Below, piece by piece: positions 12,601 to 23,797 of a stretch of 64,000 bases of DNA. Position 1 is the first letter of the stretch, and every line of letters starts with the position of its first letter. The stretch lies in contig JBEWZL010000300.1 in NCBI GenBank assembly GCA_045837725.1, forward strand, positions 527,413 through 591,412, read 5' to 3'. A program made the translations under genes and the position numbers. Origin of the DNA: Vermamoeba vermiformis (taxonomy: Eukaryota > Tubulinea > Echinamoebida). Below the pieces are notes generated by a model. It saw only the letters and a program-made list of their open reading frames with translations. It was not told where the DNA came from and searched no databases.

Positions 12601-15277
12601 TGATGCACCTTTGGCCGAAGACACGAACACTACAACCCCAGTTGGTGACAGCAACCCACCAGTGGATGCTCCTTTGGCTGAAGATAACAATGCCACTACA
12701 CCAATTAGTGATAGCAATCCTCCAGTTGATGCACCTTTAGCTGATGATACCAACACCACCGCTCCTGTTGGTGACAATACTCCTTCAGTTGATGCACCTC
12801 TTGCTGATAATGATAACACTACTGCTCCTATTGGCGACTCAACACCTGTTGATGCACCTCTGGCCAACAACGACAACAGCACTGCTCCAGTTGGTGACAA
12901 CAATCCACCAGTGGAAGCTCCTCTTGCTGATACGACAAACACCACCGCTCCCCTTGGAGATGATAGTAATCCTCCTGTTCAAGAGCCGATTGCTGAGCCT
13001 GTCACTGAGCCAGTTGCAGCTCCCGTTGACGTTCCTGTGTCCACTCCAGTTGATGTACAAACCCCTGTTGATGTTCCAGTTGCTGCACCAGTTGAAGTAC
13101 AGCCTCCTGTTGAAGAGCCAGTCGCCGCACCTGTCTTTGTAGAGGTGCCTGTTAGTGCTCCTGTTGATGCCCCAGTTGATGTTCCCATCAGCACTCCAGT
13201 CGATGCCCCAGTTGATGCTCCAGTTGATGCCCCAGTTGATGTTCCTGTTGCAACTCCTGTTGACACACCAGTTAATGTTCCTGTCAGCACACCAGTCAAC
13301 GCCCCTGTTGACGTTCCTGTCAGCACACCGGTTGATGCCCCTGTTGACGCTCCAGTGGCAGCTCCTGTCAGCACACCAGTCGATGCCCCTGTTGATGTTC
13401 CTGTTGCAACTCCTGTTGACATCCCCGTGTCAGTTCCTCTCTCTGCCCCTGTTGACACTCCAGTTGACGCTCCTGTTGAAGTTCCTGTCAGCACTCCAGT
13501 TGATACCCCTGTTGATGTTCCTGTTGCAGTTCCTGTCAGCACACCAGTCGATGCCCCTGTTGATGTTCCTGTTGCAACTCCTGTTGACATCCCCGTGTCA
13601 GTCCCTGTCTCTGCCCCAGTTACTACTCCAGTTGATGCACCAGTTGATGTTCCTGTTGCAGTTCCTGTCAGCACACCCGTTGCTACCCCTGTTGATGTTC
13701 CTGTTTCGACACCTGTAGATACCCCTGTGTCAGTCCCTGTTGCTGCACCGGTTGACGCTCCAGTCGCTGCACCTGTCTTTGTAGAGGTGCCTGTTAGTGC
13801 TCCTGTTGATACACCAGTTGATGTTCCTGTCAGCACTCCTGTCACTACCCCTGTCGCTGTTCCTGTCTCAGTCCCTGTCAGCACTCCTGTTGCAGTCCCT
13901 GTTGCATCACCTGTGGCCACTCCTGTCGCAGCCCCAGTCAAGGCTCCCACTGCTGCTCCCATCGCAGCTCCTGTCGCCGCTCCAGTCAAGGCACCAGTCT
14001 CTGCTCCTGTTACTGCCCCGACACCTGTTGCTGCCACTCCTGTCTTCGTTCCTCCAGCTCCTCAGTGTGGCAACAACATTGTTGAAAATGGTGAACAATG
14101 TGATGGTGGCTCAGGATGTGGTGCCAACTGCCAATGTGTCGGCACAGCTCTTCCCACCATGCCATTCAGTCGTGACTGTATCGTCAGTGCTTGTGGCAAC
14201 AACAAACTTGACTTTGGTGAGCAATGCGATGGTGGACAGAACTGCACAAGCAACTGCAATTGCGCAGCAGGCTCTGTTCCAACAGTTCCTCCTTCACCTG
14301 CTTGCACTTTGTGCGGCAACGGCAGAGTCGACTCTGGCGAAGATTGCGATGGTGGCAACTTCTGTGTGTCGTGCAAGTGTGCTTCTGGCTTCCAATCATC
14401 TGCTGACGGGTCATGCACACCAATCATTCCTCCCAAGAACGCTCAGGTCGTTCCCATTCTTGAGTGCTTCAAGCCTGCATCGAACGGTTTCTTCACTGCA
14501 TTCGTTGGATGGAACAACCTTGACGGCAAGACTCAAACCATTGCTAAAAGTGACATGAACTTCTTCACGCCTGTCACTCCTAACGGTGGTGACATCACTG
14601 AATTCGCCAATGGCCTTCACATCGGCTATCCTTCATCACCCATCGTATTGACGTGGTCAGCAGACACCACAGTGCTCACTTGGAAGTTGTCTGACTTTGC
14701 TCTCGTCATTGACACCACCAACACTGCTGCCCAGTGCCCTGGAGATGTCACGCTCAAGATCTCGCTCTCTGTCGCAACGAACGGAAGTGCCACTTTGTCT
14801 CCTCAACAGCAAGTTGACTTGACATTGAAGTTCGCTGAACTCCTTGGCGTGTCTCCAGCTCGTTTGACTGTCATCATTGACCAAGTTGTGAGCACCAAGC
14901 GAAGCTCTACCTCGTCTTTGTCATTCTTGGTTAAGATCGCTCCTCCTACTAACGACAGCACACCACAACAATCCACCGCTGATGCCGTGAGCTCATTCCT
15001 CACTCGTCTCGACACTGGCGACTCGTTCTTGAAGGACGCTGTTGAAGCGACTGTTCCTACTCTTAGCGTTCAATCAGCTTCGGCCACACCTCAACCCTTG
15101 CCCACCATTCAAACAGCCAAGACTGGCGTTACTGTGCCTGTTCCTCCTTCAGTCGCCACACCAACAAAGGAACCTATCGAAGCAGGCTCACGACCTCCTC
15201 GTGATTCGGTTTCAAGCTCATCGGTGCTTACTCCTTTGAGCGCGATTACAATTTTTGCTTTGTATATTCTTTTCTAA
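9687..15277 (+). CDS. Secreted, probably GPI-anchored repeat-rich surface protein (copy 1)
   Basis: Exons MQK (from 9687), then LAILLFLGLISLNCFALA, which forms a signal peptide, then one very long exon. The stalk runs through three repeat zones: TPQGDATPVADSTAPTG-type units (to about 11.8 kb), PPVDAPLADDTNTTAPVGDN-type units (to about 13.0 kb) and PVDAPVDVPVSTPV-type units (to about 14.0 kb). It then reaches three Cys-rich modules of the DUF4215-like pattern CGN..ENGEQCDGG..C..NCQC. A conserved C-terminal domain of about 280 residues follows (VVPILECFKPASNG, YPSSPIVLTWSADTTVL). The end SRPPRDSVSSSSVLTPLSAI plus a hydrophobic tail without a basic anchor suggests a GPI signal. The Pro/Thr/Ser-rich stalk is probably heavily O-glycosylated, as in adhesins or mucins. 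Around 11.15 kb the frame changes inside the repeats; an 80-base GT-AG segment (11160-11239) would restore it, otherwise it is a frameshift or assembly error. Confidence 0.8.
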
Positions 15278-15281
15278 ACAA

Positions 15282-15298
15282 AATAAACCGATAATACG
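15282..15298 (+). terminator. Conserved polyadenylation tail of surface-protein gene copy 1
   Basis: AATAAACCGATAATACG lies just after the stop and is identical to the sequence after copy 2 (22007-22023). It contains a canonical AATAAA. Confidence 0.6.
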
Positions 15299-15987
15299 TG
15301 TTTAGATTAAACTTCGTCTCGTTGCTTAATTGCTGCGTACTAAATAACTTCGTCTTCGGACGAGACGTTTTATTAAGACCCAACGACGGGTACTGCACAA
15401 AAATATTCGCGTCCGTAACCTGGGCCAGCTGGCGGAGCGGAGGCTCGGCACATTTTGATAGCGTCTGCAAAATTGAAGGAGTGCGTGCCGCATGTAATTC
15501 GCTAATGCTTGCCAGCTAGCTATTGCGTAAAGAGCAGGCGTTCTTTTAGTCTAGGCGTACATCTGTTAATGCCATTGTAGTGATTTTTGAGGGTTGCAAA
15601 CGGCGCAAAAGTGCAGAGTTGGAGCGTTTGTAATGCACGTGTCATAACGATTGTGTACCGGCTGTGACTTTGACGCCTTTTGTTCCATTATAAGCGAGTG
15701 TAGTTAACAGTGAGGGACCAGTTATGTACCTAATATTGCTATCAGAGATCAACGTAGCCTCGTAACACTTCGTGTCCGACTTACCCGTGCAACTGGGATC
15801 CGGATCGGAGCTGATCTGAGGCCGATGTATTGATTTGAAGGAGCGAAGCATGAGGACAAGTTGCCCTTATCCAACATTAATTACAACTAATTATGCAGCC
15901 AATTCAAAGTACGTACCCTCACGCCATGCTGCGTGTCTGGTTGAAGATCCAACACGCGAGAGACTCATTCGTGGTGCTATTCTAGCG

Positions 15988-16308
15988 CTGTCGAACCAAT
16001 CGTGGGCTCGACGGTCAAGGTCCACATTGAAAATATACTATGCAATTATAGTTACTGTCTTTGTATTCAAATCTAACTGTCGTAGTGTGTTTTGAACGAA
16101 TGACTCTCAGGCTGGCTTGAATGGCCAATCCTTTGACGGAGAAAGTGCGTGGCCGGACTGACCGTTGACTGGACGGTTACAGAGCGACTGTCGAACCAAT
16201 CGTCACTGGTCAAGATCCAAGTCGCGAATGAATCCCTTTGATGGTCACTGTCTTTTGTATTCAGATTTCGTGGTAGTAAATTTTGAATGAATAGGCTGCG
16301 TTGAATGA
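15988..16308. repeat. Diverged direct repeat pair, 200-base period
   Basis: CTGTCGAACCAATCGT occurs at 15988-16003 and again at 16188-16203, exactly 200 bases apart. The following about 120 bases remain alignable (GGTCAAGG TCCA / GGTCAAGA TCCA, then ACTGTCTTTGTATTCA / ACTGTCTTTTGTATTCA, then TTTTGAACGAATGA / TTTTGAATGAATAG). Weaker echoes occur outside this block: CATTTTGATAGCGT near 15455 and CATTTGATAGCGT near 16410, and GGCCAGCTGG near 15422 and GGCCAGTTG near 16342. No coding capacity is seen; it may be a decayed non-autonomous element. Confidence 0.65.
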
Positions 16309-17463
16309 TCTGTAATGTGCACACGGAGTTGATGTTACTCGGGCCAGTTGTTTGCTCGGACTGGCCGTGGAATTGAGTTCGCGCTCAACTTGCACGGGAT
16401 TAATGTGCTCATTTGATAGCGTGGCTGAGCTGAAAGGTGCAGTACCTCCAGTCCTAGTTATTGATTTGTCTTAATGAGCGTGACATACATCCAGGATCAA
16501 ATCTAGACAAAAATTATTAATAGTTCATGTAATCGTTATTTAAGGCAAAATATTAAAGCGTACTGTTATTACGTATATTTATGTGTTGGATTTTAGGTAT
16601 TGACTTACCGGCTAAACTGGGCAAAGTGCTACGGTCCCTCGATCGGATCCGCTCATTGATACTCAGCGTTATTACTGTAAATTGTTTCGTTGATATTAAA
16701 TTATGACTCTTGCGAACAAATACTAGGCACTGGATATCGTATAATATTCAATAATATTGTATGTTCTGTTGAAACTTTGATGAGCGAAATTCGCGACAAA
16801 ACGTTTAATTTAAGAAAATAATTTAATTAGTGCACAAGTATATCTTAATAACATAGTATAATTCGTGTTAATTCGAGGATAAACGTCGACCTAATTAACT
16901 AAAAATTTTCAGTAATTTAATTATTCATCATTCGATCCAAATAATGTAATAACCGGTCATCTGTGTAATATACCTTGTTACAATATTAATATGGCTAAGT
17001 CTTAAATTAGACGTGGCTAAGTTAATCTGTTACGGTAAAATCATCCGCCGTGCAACCATACACGGTGATTTCAGATAACTAATGGAGCTGTTTTTATGAT
17101 ATACAGTGTTCATTCAAGGATAAATATAATTTTGTTTCGCTCTTGTGGTCGCCAGTAAAAGTGCGGGTAAAGAGAGCAGATGGACCTCCAAAATTTTTCT
17201 TTCTCTTCCGTGCGATTTTGTGTTCGTCCTTACAACATGAAAGTATCTATAATTTACAGTCTAACAGATGATCTTTTTAGATAAGCGAAGAAAGGTAACG
17301 GTAAGAGTGATCTGCCCTTATCTTGTAAGTTAAAAATTTTAATCTAACAACGACTTGTAGAGAATTAAATGGTCAAATTATCAATGCCTCTTTATGCGAG
17401 ACAAGGGTCGCTACAGGTTTTGCCAAACAAACCCTGATTATCAAATTTATTGACGGGTCTTTG

Positions 17464-17703
17464 ATGTGGGGATTTGTATGCAATACTAGAGTGGTATTGT
17501 TGACTTACATGATTATATTATATAGCATTGAGTGCTATGAGGATCGTTCAACGTTGACCGGAATTATCAAGCGTCCCAGATCGATTTTTGTCAGCAATAA
17601 TTATTCGCAAGCAATCTATCATACACAAGCGTATTGCAATTTCAGATGTAGATTTTGCGGAATTGGATGCGATAACGCTGTATTAAGCCGTCATGGTGGT
17701 TAA
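17464..17703 (+). CDS. Possible small Cys-rich secreted peptide (weak)
   Basis: An uninterrupted 79-codon frame from an ATG. It has a hydrophobic N-terminal part (VVLLTYMIILYSIEC) that could act as a signal sequence, and a C-terminal cluster CNFRCRFCGIGC. It lies alone in the gene-poor stretch, with no splice support and no recognised family. Chance occurrence is quite possible. Confidence 0.2.
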   Translation: MWGFVCNTRVVLLTYMIILYSIECYEDRSTLTGIIKRPRSIFVSNNYSQAIYHTQAYCNFRCRFCGIGCDNAVLSRHGG

Positions 17704-18738
17704 TTAGCAAATTGTTGCGCTGATCGGTAAGTGAAAACAATCAAATAATATTAATAAATTGATTATTAATACTGCAATGCAATTACTATCGGCAAAAAAG
17801 AATTGCCCATGCGCCAACAAATTAAATAGAGAAAATTCTGGGTTTGTTCTTGATTTTTCCTTCGGCAATACGGCAGACGCTTTAGCCCAGATCTAACGCC
17901 ACAAATTTGAGCGTTATCCATTCCTTCGGGTCTCTCGAACGTAAATAGACTATTGGCTAAATTTTTAAAACTAGTTTGAACTGGATGCGTTTGTTTTATT
18001 TTGCCGATTTTGATATGAACTTACATTATTTGATAGGCAGTCCAACAGTGCTCAATGGCTATTGAAATGGGCGCAATGCTTTGAAACCAAAGGTATAAAC
18101 TTCCCAACGAGCAATTCTTTTTTTGTGTTTATCAATAGGCGCAACTCTCTTTTCCTCAAAATTCAACGCGCTAGCGCCCTTATATCGAGTACCATTAGAT
18201 TTATTTTATGACCGGAACTATTCGCTGACCGATGACAACGCTAATATCGATTTCGTATTTCCTTATAAGTACATTTTCCGCTTGCCAGCTTTTGTGAATC
18301 TTCCTTCGCAAGATCTGGACTGACACCAAAATAACACATAGTATACGCATACAATAGTATTCGTGATAGCCATATCTCCATAAGTATAACTTGATTTCTT
18401 TTGATAAATATTTCCCTGGCAAAAAAACGGAACGCGTGCGGTTGGTGTGATCCGAAACGTGTTTTGGAAAGGCGAATCTTTTATTTTCTAATCGTAGAAT
18501 AATATATTTAGTACTCGTTCTTTATCATCAGCGAGTATACGGAAGAATTACATGTCACCAACTTACGCTTTTCAATTTTAGACTTACGTTCTGGATCTGT
18601 CATTCATCATTGGAGGTAATGCGGGGTTTGCCCGCTTCCGAAAAAAAACATAAAACGGCGGTCGGAAAGTGGTTGGTTTTATTCGCTTTCATAACAGTAG
18701 ACGAGCACCACGCAACCTACTACTAGTCTTACCAAACC

Positions 18739-21700
18739 ATGCAACTCAAAACTGTAAGTAACGCCCAGTGATTTGTTTAATACTAATACTTACTCGTCAA
18801 ATCACTCATAGTCTTTTACTCGTTAATATTCATCCGCTCGTTGTCATCCAGTTACTAACGAAAGCTTTGCAGTTTTGCTTTGTGGTGCTCTTGGGCATTC
18901 TTGCCTTAACTTCCATCGCTTCAGCACAACCTGTAGCTGGTAAGTAGTAAATCAGCGTTGGGAGGCAGAATATTCAATAGAGTTTTGATTCATCCAATTC
19001 GTCGATCTGATCTAATTCGCCTTTTTCGGACAGATCCGCCCGTGGTCGACAATACTCCTCAAGCCGATAATACCACGATAATCGACCCCACACCTCAGGT
19101 TGACACTACTCCTCAAGCTGATGCCCCGCAAGCCGATACCACACCTCAGGCCGACACAACGCCACAAGTCGATAACACTCCTCAAGTCGACACTACGCCA
19201 CAAGTCGACACTACGCCACAAGCTGATACCACACCGCAGGCCGACACAACACCACAAGTCGATAACACTCCTCAAGCTGACACTACGCCACAAGCAGACA
19301 ATACTCCTCAAGGCGACGCCGCTCCTCAGGTCGACACTACTCCTCAAGCCGACAACTCACCGCAAGTTGATAACTCGCCCCAAGTAGACACTACCCCACA
19401 AGCAGATAATACTCCTCAAAGCGACAACGCTCCTCAGGTTGACACTACTCCTCAATCTGATGCCCCTCAAGGCGATAGCACACCTCAGGCCGACACAACG
19501 CCACAAGCCGACAGTACTCCTCAGGTCGACACTACTCCTCAAGCTGATGCCCCTCAAGGTGACAGCGCGCCTCAGGCTGATTCGCCACAAGCCGACAATA
19601 CTCCTCAAGTTGACGCACCTCAAGCCGACAACTCACCCCAGGTAGATAACACTCCTCAAAGCGACAACGCTCCTCAGGTTGACACTACTCCTCAATCCGA
19701 CACCCCCCAAGGTGATAGCGCACCTCAAACCGTCGATACCCCGCAGGCCGATACCACTCCTCAATCTGACACGCCTCAAGCTGATAACACACCGCAAGTC
19801 GATAACTCGCCTCAAGCCGATGCTCCTCAAAGCGACAACTCACCACAAGTTGATAACACACCTCAAGCTGATACCACGCCTCAAGGTGTCGATACCCCTC
19901 AAGCGAACTCACCTCAGGCCGACAATACCCCTCAAGTAGACAACTCGCCCCAAGTCGACAATACTCCTCAAAGCAGCGCTCCTCAAGCTGATGCTCCTCA
20001 AGGTGTCGATACTCCTCAAGCCGATAATACCCCTCAAGTCGATTCGCCTCAAGCTGACGCTCCTCAAGCCGATACCACCCCTCAAAGCACCCCTCAAGGT
20101 GATAATGCTCCTCAAGACAACGCTCCGCAGGTCGACAACTCGCCTCAAGTCGATAACACTCCTCAAAGCACCCCTCAAAGCGACAACGCTCCTCAAGTAG
20201 ACACCCCTCAAGGCGATAATGCGCCGCAGGTTGACAACTCGCCTCAAGTTGATGCTCCTCAAAGCACCAACACTCCTCAGGCTGATAACACCCCTCAAAG
20301 CGACAACTCACCGCAAGTTGACACACCTCAGGCCCAATCACCTCAAGGAGATAATGCTCCTCAAGTCGATGCTCCTTTAGCGAACGACAATAACGCCACC
20401 ACTCCTGTCGGCGACTCTACTCCTCCTGTCGATGCTCCTCTCGCGGACAATGATAACAGCACCGTGCCTGTTGGCGATAATACTCCCGTCGGCGTTGACA
20501 CACCTGTCGATGCTCCTCTTGCGGACAACGATAATAGTACCGTGCCGGTCGGTGACAATACTCCTGTCAGCGTTGATACTCCCGTCGATGCACCGATCTT
20601 CGTCGATGTGCCAATCGCTTCGCCTGTCGTTTCTACTCCGCCCACTGCTCCTGTCGCAGCCCCAGTCAAGGCTCCCACTGCTGCTCCCATCGCAGCTCCT
20701 GTTGCCGCTCCAGTCAAGGGACCAGTCTCTGCTCCTGTTACTGCCCCGACACCTGTTGCTGCCACTCCTGTCTTCGTTCCTCCAGCTCCTCAGTGTGGCA
20801 ACGGTCTTGTCGAGCAAGGTGAACAATGTGACGGCGGCGCTAATTGCACCAACTGCCAATGTATTAATGGCGCTCTTCCCACCATGCCATTCAGTCGTGG
20901 CTGCCTTGTCCGTGCTTGCGGCAACGGCAACCTTGACTTTGGTGAGCAATGCGATGGTGGACAAAACTGCACAAGCAACTGCAATTGCGCAGCAGGCTCT
21001 GTTCCAACAGTTCCTCCTTCCGCTGCTTGCACTTTGTGCGGCAACGGCAGAGTCGACTCTGGTGAAGATTGTGATGGTGGCAACTTCTGTGTGTCGTGCA
21101 AGTGTGCTTCTGGCTTCCAATCATCTGCTGACGGATCATGCACACCAATCATTCCTCCCAAGAATGCTCAAGTCGTTCCCATTCTTGAGTGCTTCAAGCC
21201 AGCATCGAACGGTTTCTTCACTGCATTCGTTGGATGGAACAACCTTGACGGCAAGAATCAAACCATTCCTAAGGGCGAGCTCAACTTTTTCACGCCTGTC
21301 ACCCCCACCACGACCAGCGACGTTACCGTCTTCGCTCCTGACCTTCACATCGGCTATCCTTCGTCGCCCATCATATTGACGTGGTCAGCAGACACCACAG
21401 TGCTCACATGGAAGTTGTCTGACTTTGCTCTCGTCATTGACACCACCAACGCTGCTGCCAAGTGCCCTGGAGATGTCACGCTCAAGATCTCGCTTCAAGT
21501 TGAAGGTAGCTCTGCCACTTTGACTCCTCAACAACAAATCGACTTGACGTTGAAGTTCGCTGAACTCCTTGGCGTGTCTCCTGCTCGTTTGACTGTCATC
21601 GTCGACCTCGTGGTCGCTACTAAGCGCGCGACCAGCTCAAACCTGTCGTTCTTGGTGACTGTGGCACCTCCTGTTGCCAACACAACTGTGGCGCAGCAAT

Positions 21701-22002
21701 CTACCGCTGATGCCGTGAGCTCATTCCTCACCCGTCTCGACACTGACAACTCGTTCTTGAAGACCGCTGTCAAGGATACCGTTAATTTGACCGTGCAATC
21801 GGCTTCAGTCACACCTCAACCCTTGCCCACCATTCAAACAGCCAAGACTGGCGTTACTGTGCCTGTTCCTCCCTCAGTCGCCACACCGACGAATGTACCT
21901 GTCGAAGCAGGCTCACGACCTCCTCGTGATTCAGTTTCAAGCTCGTCAGTGCTTGTTCCATTGAGCTCAATTGCTCTTTTTGTTTTATACTCTCTTTTTT
22001 GA
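18739..22002 (+). CDS. Secreted, probably GPI-anchored repeat-rich surface protein (copy 2)
   Basis: Same gene plan as the copy at 9.7-15.3 kb: a tiny first exon MQLKT, an exon FCFVVLLGILALTSIASA that gives the signal peptide, and a long last exon from 19033. The stalk here is mostly short TPQADN/TPQVDT/APQSDN units (19.0-20.35 kb), then a few APLADNDNSTVPVGDN units shared in type with copy 1, and a short Pro/Val zone. The three Cys-rich DUF4215-like modules (CGNGLVEQGEQCDGG and so on), the C-terminal domain and the SRPPRDSVSSSSVLVPLSSI plus hydrophobic tail follow. The repeat stalk differs strongly from copy 1, but the region from the Pro/Ala linker onward is nearly identical in patches, pointing to duplication with gene conversion. 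The reading frame is uninterrupted. Role inferred: cell-surface or wall adhesin. Confidence 0.85.
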
Positions 22003-22006
22003 GCAC

Positions 22007-22023
22007 AATAAACCGATAATACG
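22007..22023 (+). terminator. Conserved polyadenylation tail of surface-protein gene copy 2
   Basis: AATAAACCGATAATACG, identical to the tail of copy 1. Confidence 0.6.
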
Positions 22024-22118
22024 AGTTTAAAATAGCTCTCGTGATTTGATTTATCGCAAGATTTGTATTTAAATTTCGCTATTTACAAAATTACAAAGTT
22101 CGCAACTCCTTAATTGCG

Positions 22119-23295
22119 CTAAACATTAGGATTTTGTACTAATTGCATTCCGTCCAACGGAAAATCGCAATTAGGGCATCTCAATCCTGGTATGTTCGGT
22201 CCTAACGGCTGGCCAGTCGCAGAATTGGTCACCAGCACATTAGTGTTGTTACCAGATTCGCTGCTGAATTCGTCGGGCTCAACTAAAGTTAAATCAGCGG
22301 TCAACCTTTGCAGCTCTTCCTGATTTTTGCTAACAGCGCTGTCGTACTCAGGAAGCTGCTTTAAGTGCACAAGTGCATCGTAGATCTCTCGGTACTTTGT
22401 ATTTTCTTCTGTTTGTAAAGCGAACAGGTAGCTGGCCAAGTCGAAGTCATGGGCACTTTTGTTCCAATGAGCCTTATTGTTTTTGACAAATGCGAGCAGC
22501 GACCCCAACTCCATTTTTGCCTTCGCTTTGAACAGTGCGCAGAACTGAATATCTCCTTGATAGAGCTTCAGGTACTGCACGTACGTTCCTATTGTTACCC
22601 AATTGTTGTCGAGGGTGGGCCCTGGATATTTCGGTAAAAGCTCCTTGCAAACCTAAACCGCAGCAGATAAATCAGCAAGTTCCAACGATATCAAACTTAA
22701 CTTACCACAGAAAGAAACTTTTGTACCAAACCGCGCAAAACAAGCATCCTTTTGCTTGAGACAGTTCGCCGGACTAAGTTCTGGTTTCAATTAGTAAACA
22801 TTAGCTAAAGTTACTTCGCAGCGAATGTTTTAAACTTACGACGCTGGCAAGTTTTGTGTTTCTAACGGCAGCGATTTCTCCTTTGAGTTCTGTGTTTGAT
22901 TTCGTCAACGAAGCCACTTCCGTCTCTAAAGCTGCGTTAGCCTCAATTAGGCCTGCCTCGGATTTCTTCAACGAAGCCACTTCCGTCTTCAACGAAGCCA
23001 CTTCCGTCTCCAACGAAGTCACTTTTGTCTCCAACGAAGTCACTTTCGTCTTCGAGTCTGCCTCGGATTTCTTCAACGAAGCCACTTCCGTCTCTAAAGC
23101 TGCGTTAGCTTCAATTGGCCTGCCTCGGATTTCTTCAACGAAGCCACTTCCGTCTTCAACGAAGTCACTTCCGTCTTCGAGTCCTGCCTCCACTGCGTAG
23201 GATTTCTTCAACGAAGTCACTTCCTGAAAGCCTTTTTCAAGAACGTCCATTCTTGCAAAAAGTTGTTTCATTAAAGTTGCGCTTTCATCGCTCAT
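22119..23295 (-). CDS. Coiled-coil protein with a conserved-looking C-terminal domain
   Basis: The ATG is at 23295 and the stop at 22119. The first exon encodes about 155 residues, mostly heptad coiled coil with internally duplicated units (EANAALETEVASL appears twice; KVTSLETKVTSLETEV). A donor GTAAGT and an acceptor after a good branch site (TTTACTAATTGAAACCAG) join it in frame to NLVRRTVSSKRMLVLRGLVQ, and a second intron leads to KELLPKYPGPTLDN and a helical domain of about 170 residues. The C terminus has one CPNCD pair. Two neighbouring open stretches are therefore one gene of roughly 345 residues. The family is not recognised; a structural or tethering role is plausible. The coiled-coil DNA itself consists of near-identical short repeats (CGAAGCCACTTCCGTCT). 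Confidence 0.6.
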
Positions 23296-23797
23296 GTGAT
23301 ACTAGCTTCCTGCTGCAGGAAATCGCGTGGCTACCCCCCTTGACATTGTTGATTTTTTTATGATTTTTCCTTGGCTTCCGGCGTTAAATTGGCTGGCCAA
23401 ACTAAGTGCTTGATTCGGATTCAGATTCGATCTGGGAAGGAAGGTTTGGCTCAGAGAAGCGCAGAGGCCGCAAAGATCTTTGGGGCAAGTGGAATCTTTC
23501 CGTGAGTGGTTTTCGGCTTAGGTGTGTTGTGTAATGAACCGCGAAAAGTTTCGTTTGTTGTTTTTTGCAGGACGTTATAAGGCCTATGAACGGGACAGAC
23601 AATAGCGGTAATGAATTGAGCGAATCCAACTAAATTTTGAGCTCGTAACTGCACAGTTTTAATTACAAAATTGACATAAAACAACTTCTTCGCAGCGTTT
23701 GTGTTAGATATTGTGCTATTCGTGATAATAGCCGAGCCAGACTGTAACGAAAATCCAAAAGCAATATCGAACCAAAACACTCTAGTATGGCCACCTG
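23296..23797. other. Intergenic region downstream of the ABCB gene
   Basis: Mostly without a clear gene. On the plus strand two exon-like pieces (DSDSIWEGRFGSEKRRGRKD, then after a GTGAGT...TTGCAG intron VIRPMNGTDNSGNELSESN and a stop at about 23634) join in frame, but no start codon can be connected. It may be the tail of an unrecognised small gene. Confidence 0.3.

Larger units (their letters stand above)
15278..18738. other. 3.4-kb gene-poor stretch between the two surface-protein genes
   Basis: No convincing multi-exon gene is seen. The first kilobase (about 15.4-16.5 kb) holds decayed direct repeats. From 16.5 to 17.1 kb it is AT-rich, with a small hairpin (CCGTG..CACGG) near 17050. One small Cys-rich reading frame lies at 17464-17703. 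The last 200 bases form the promoter and leader of the second surface-protein gene. Confidence 0.5.

Noticed and set aside
10545-14037. Long open frames on the minus strand and in other plus frames across the surface-protein repeats
   Set aside because: They are shadows of the Pro/Thr/Val repeats; they have no start context, signal peptide or domain, and the shared C-terminal domain fixes the true frame.
12979-14037. Thr/Gly/Ala repeat protein on the minus strand
   Set aside because: It is an exact antisense image of the PVDAPV repeats.
23451-23780. About 109-codon minus-strand frame after the ABCB gene
   Set aside because: No ATG-led domain is recognisable, and the plus strand shows a more convincing exon pair there.
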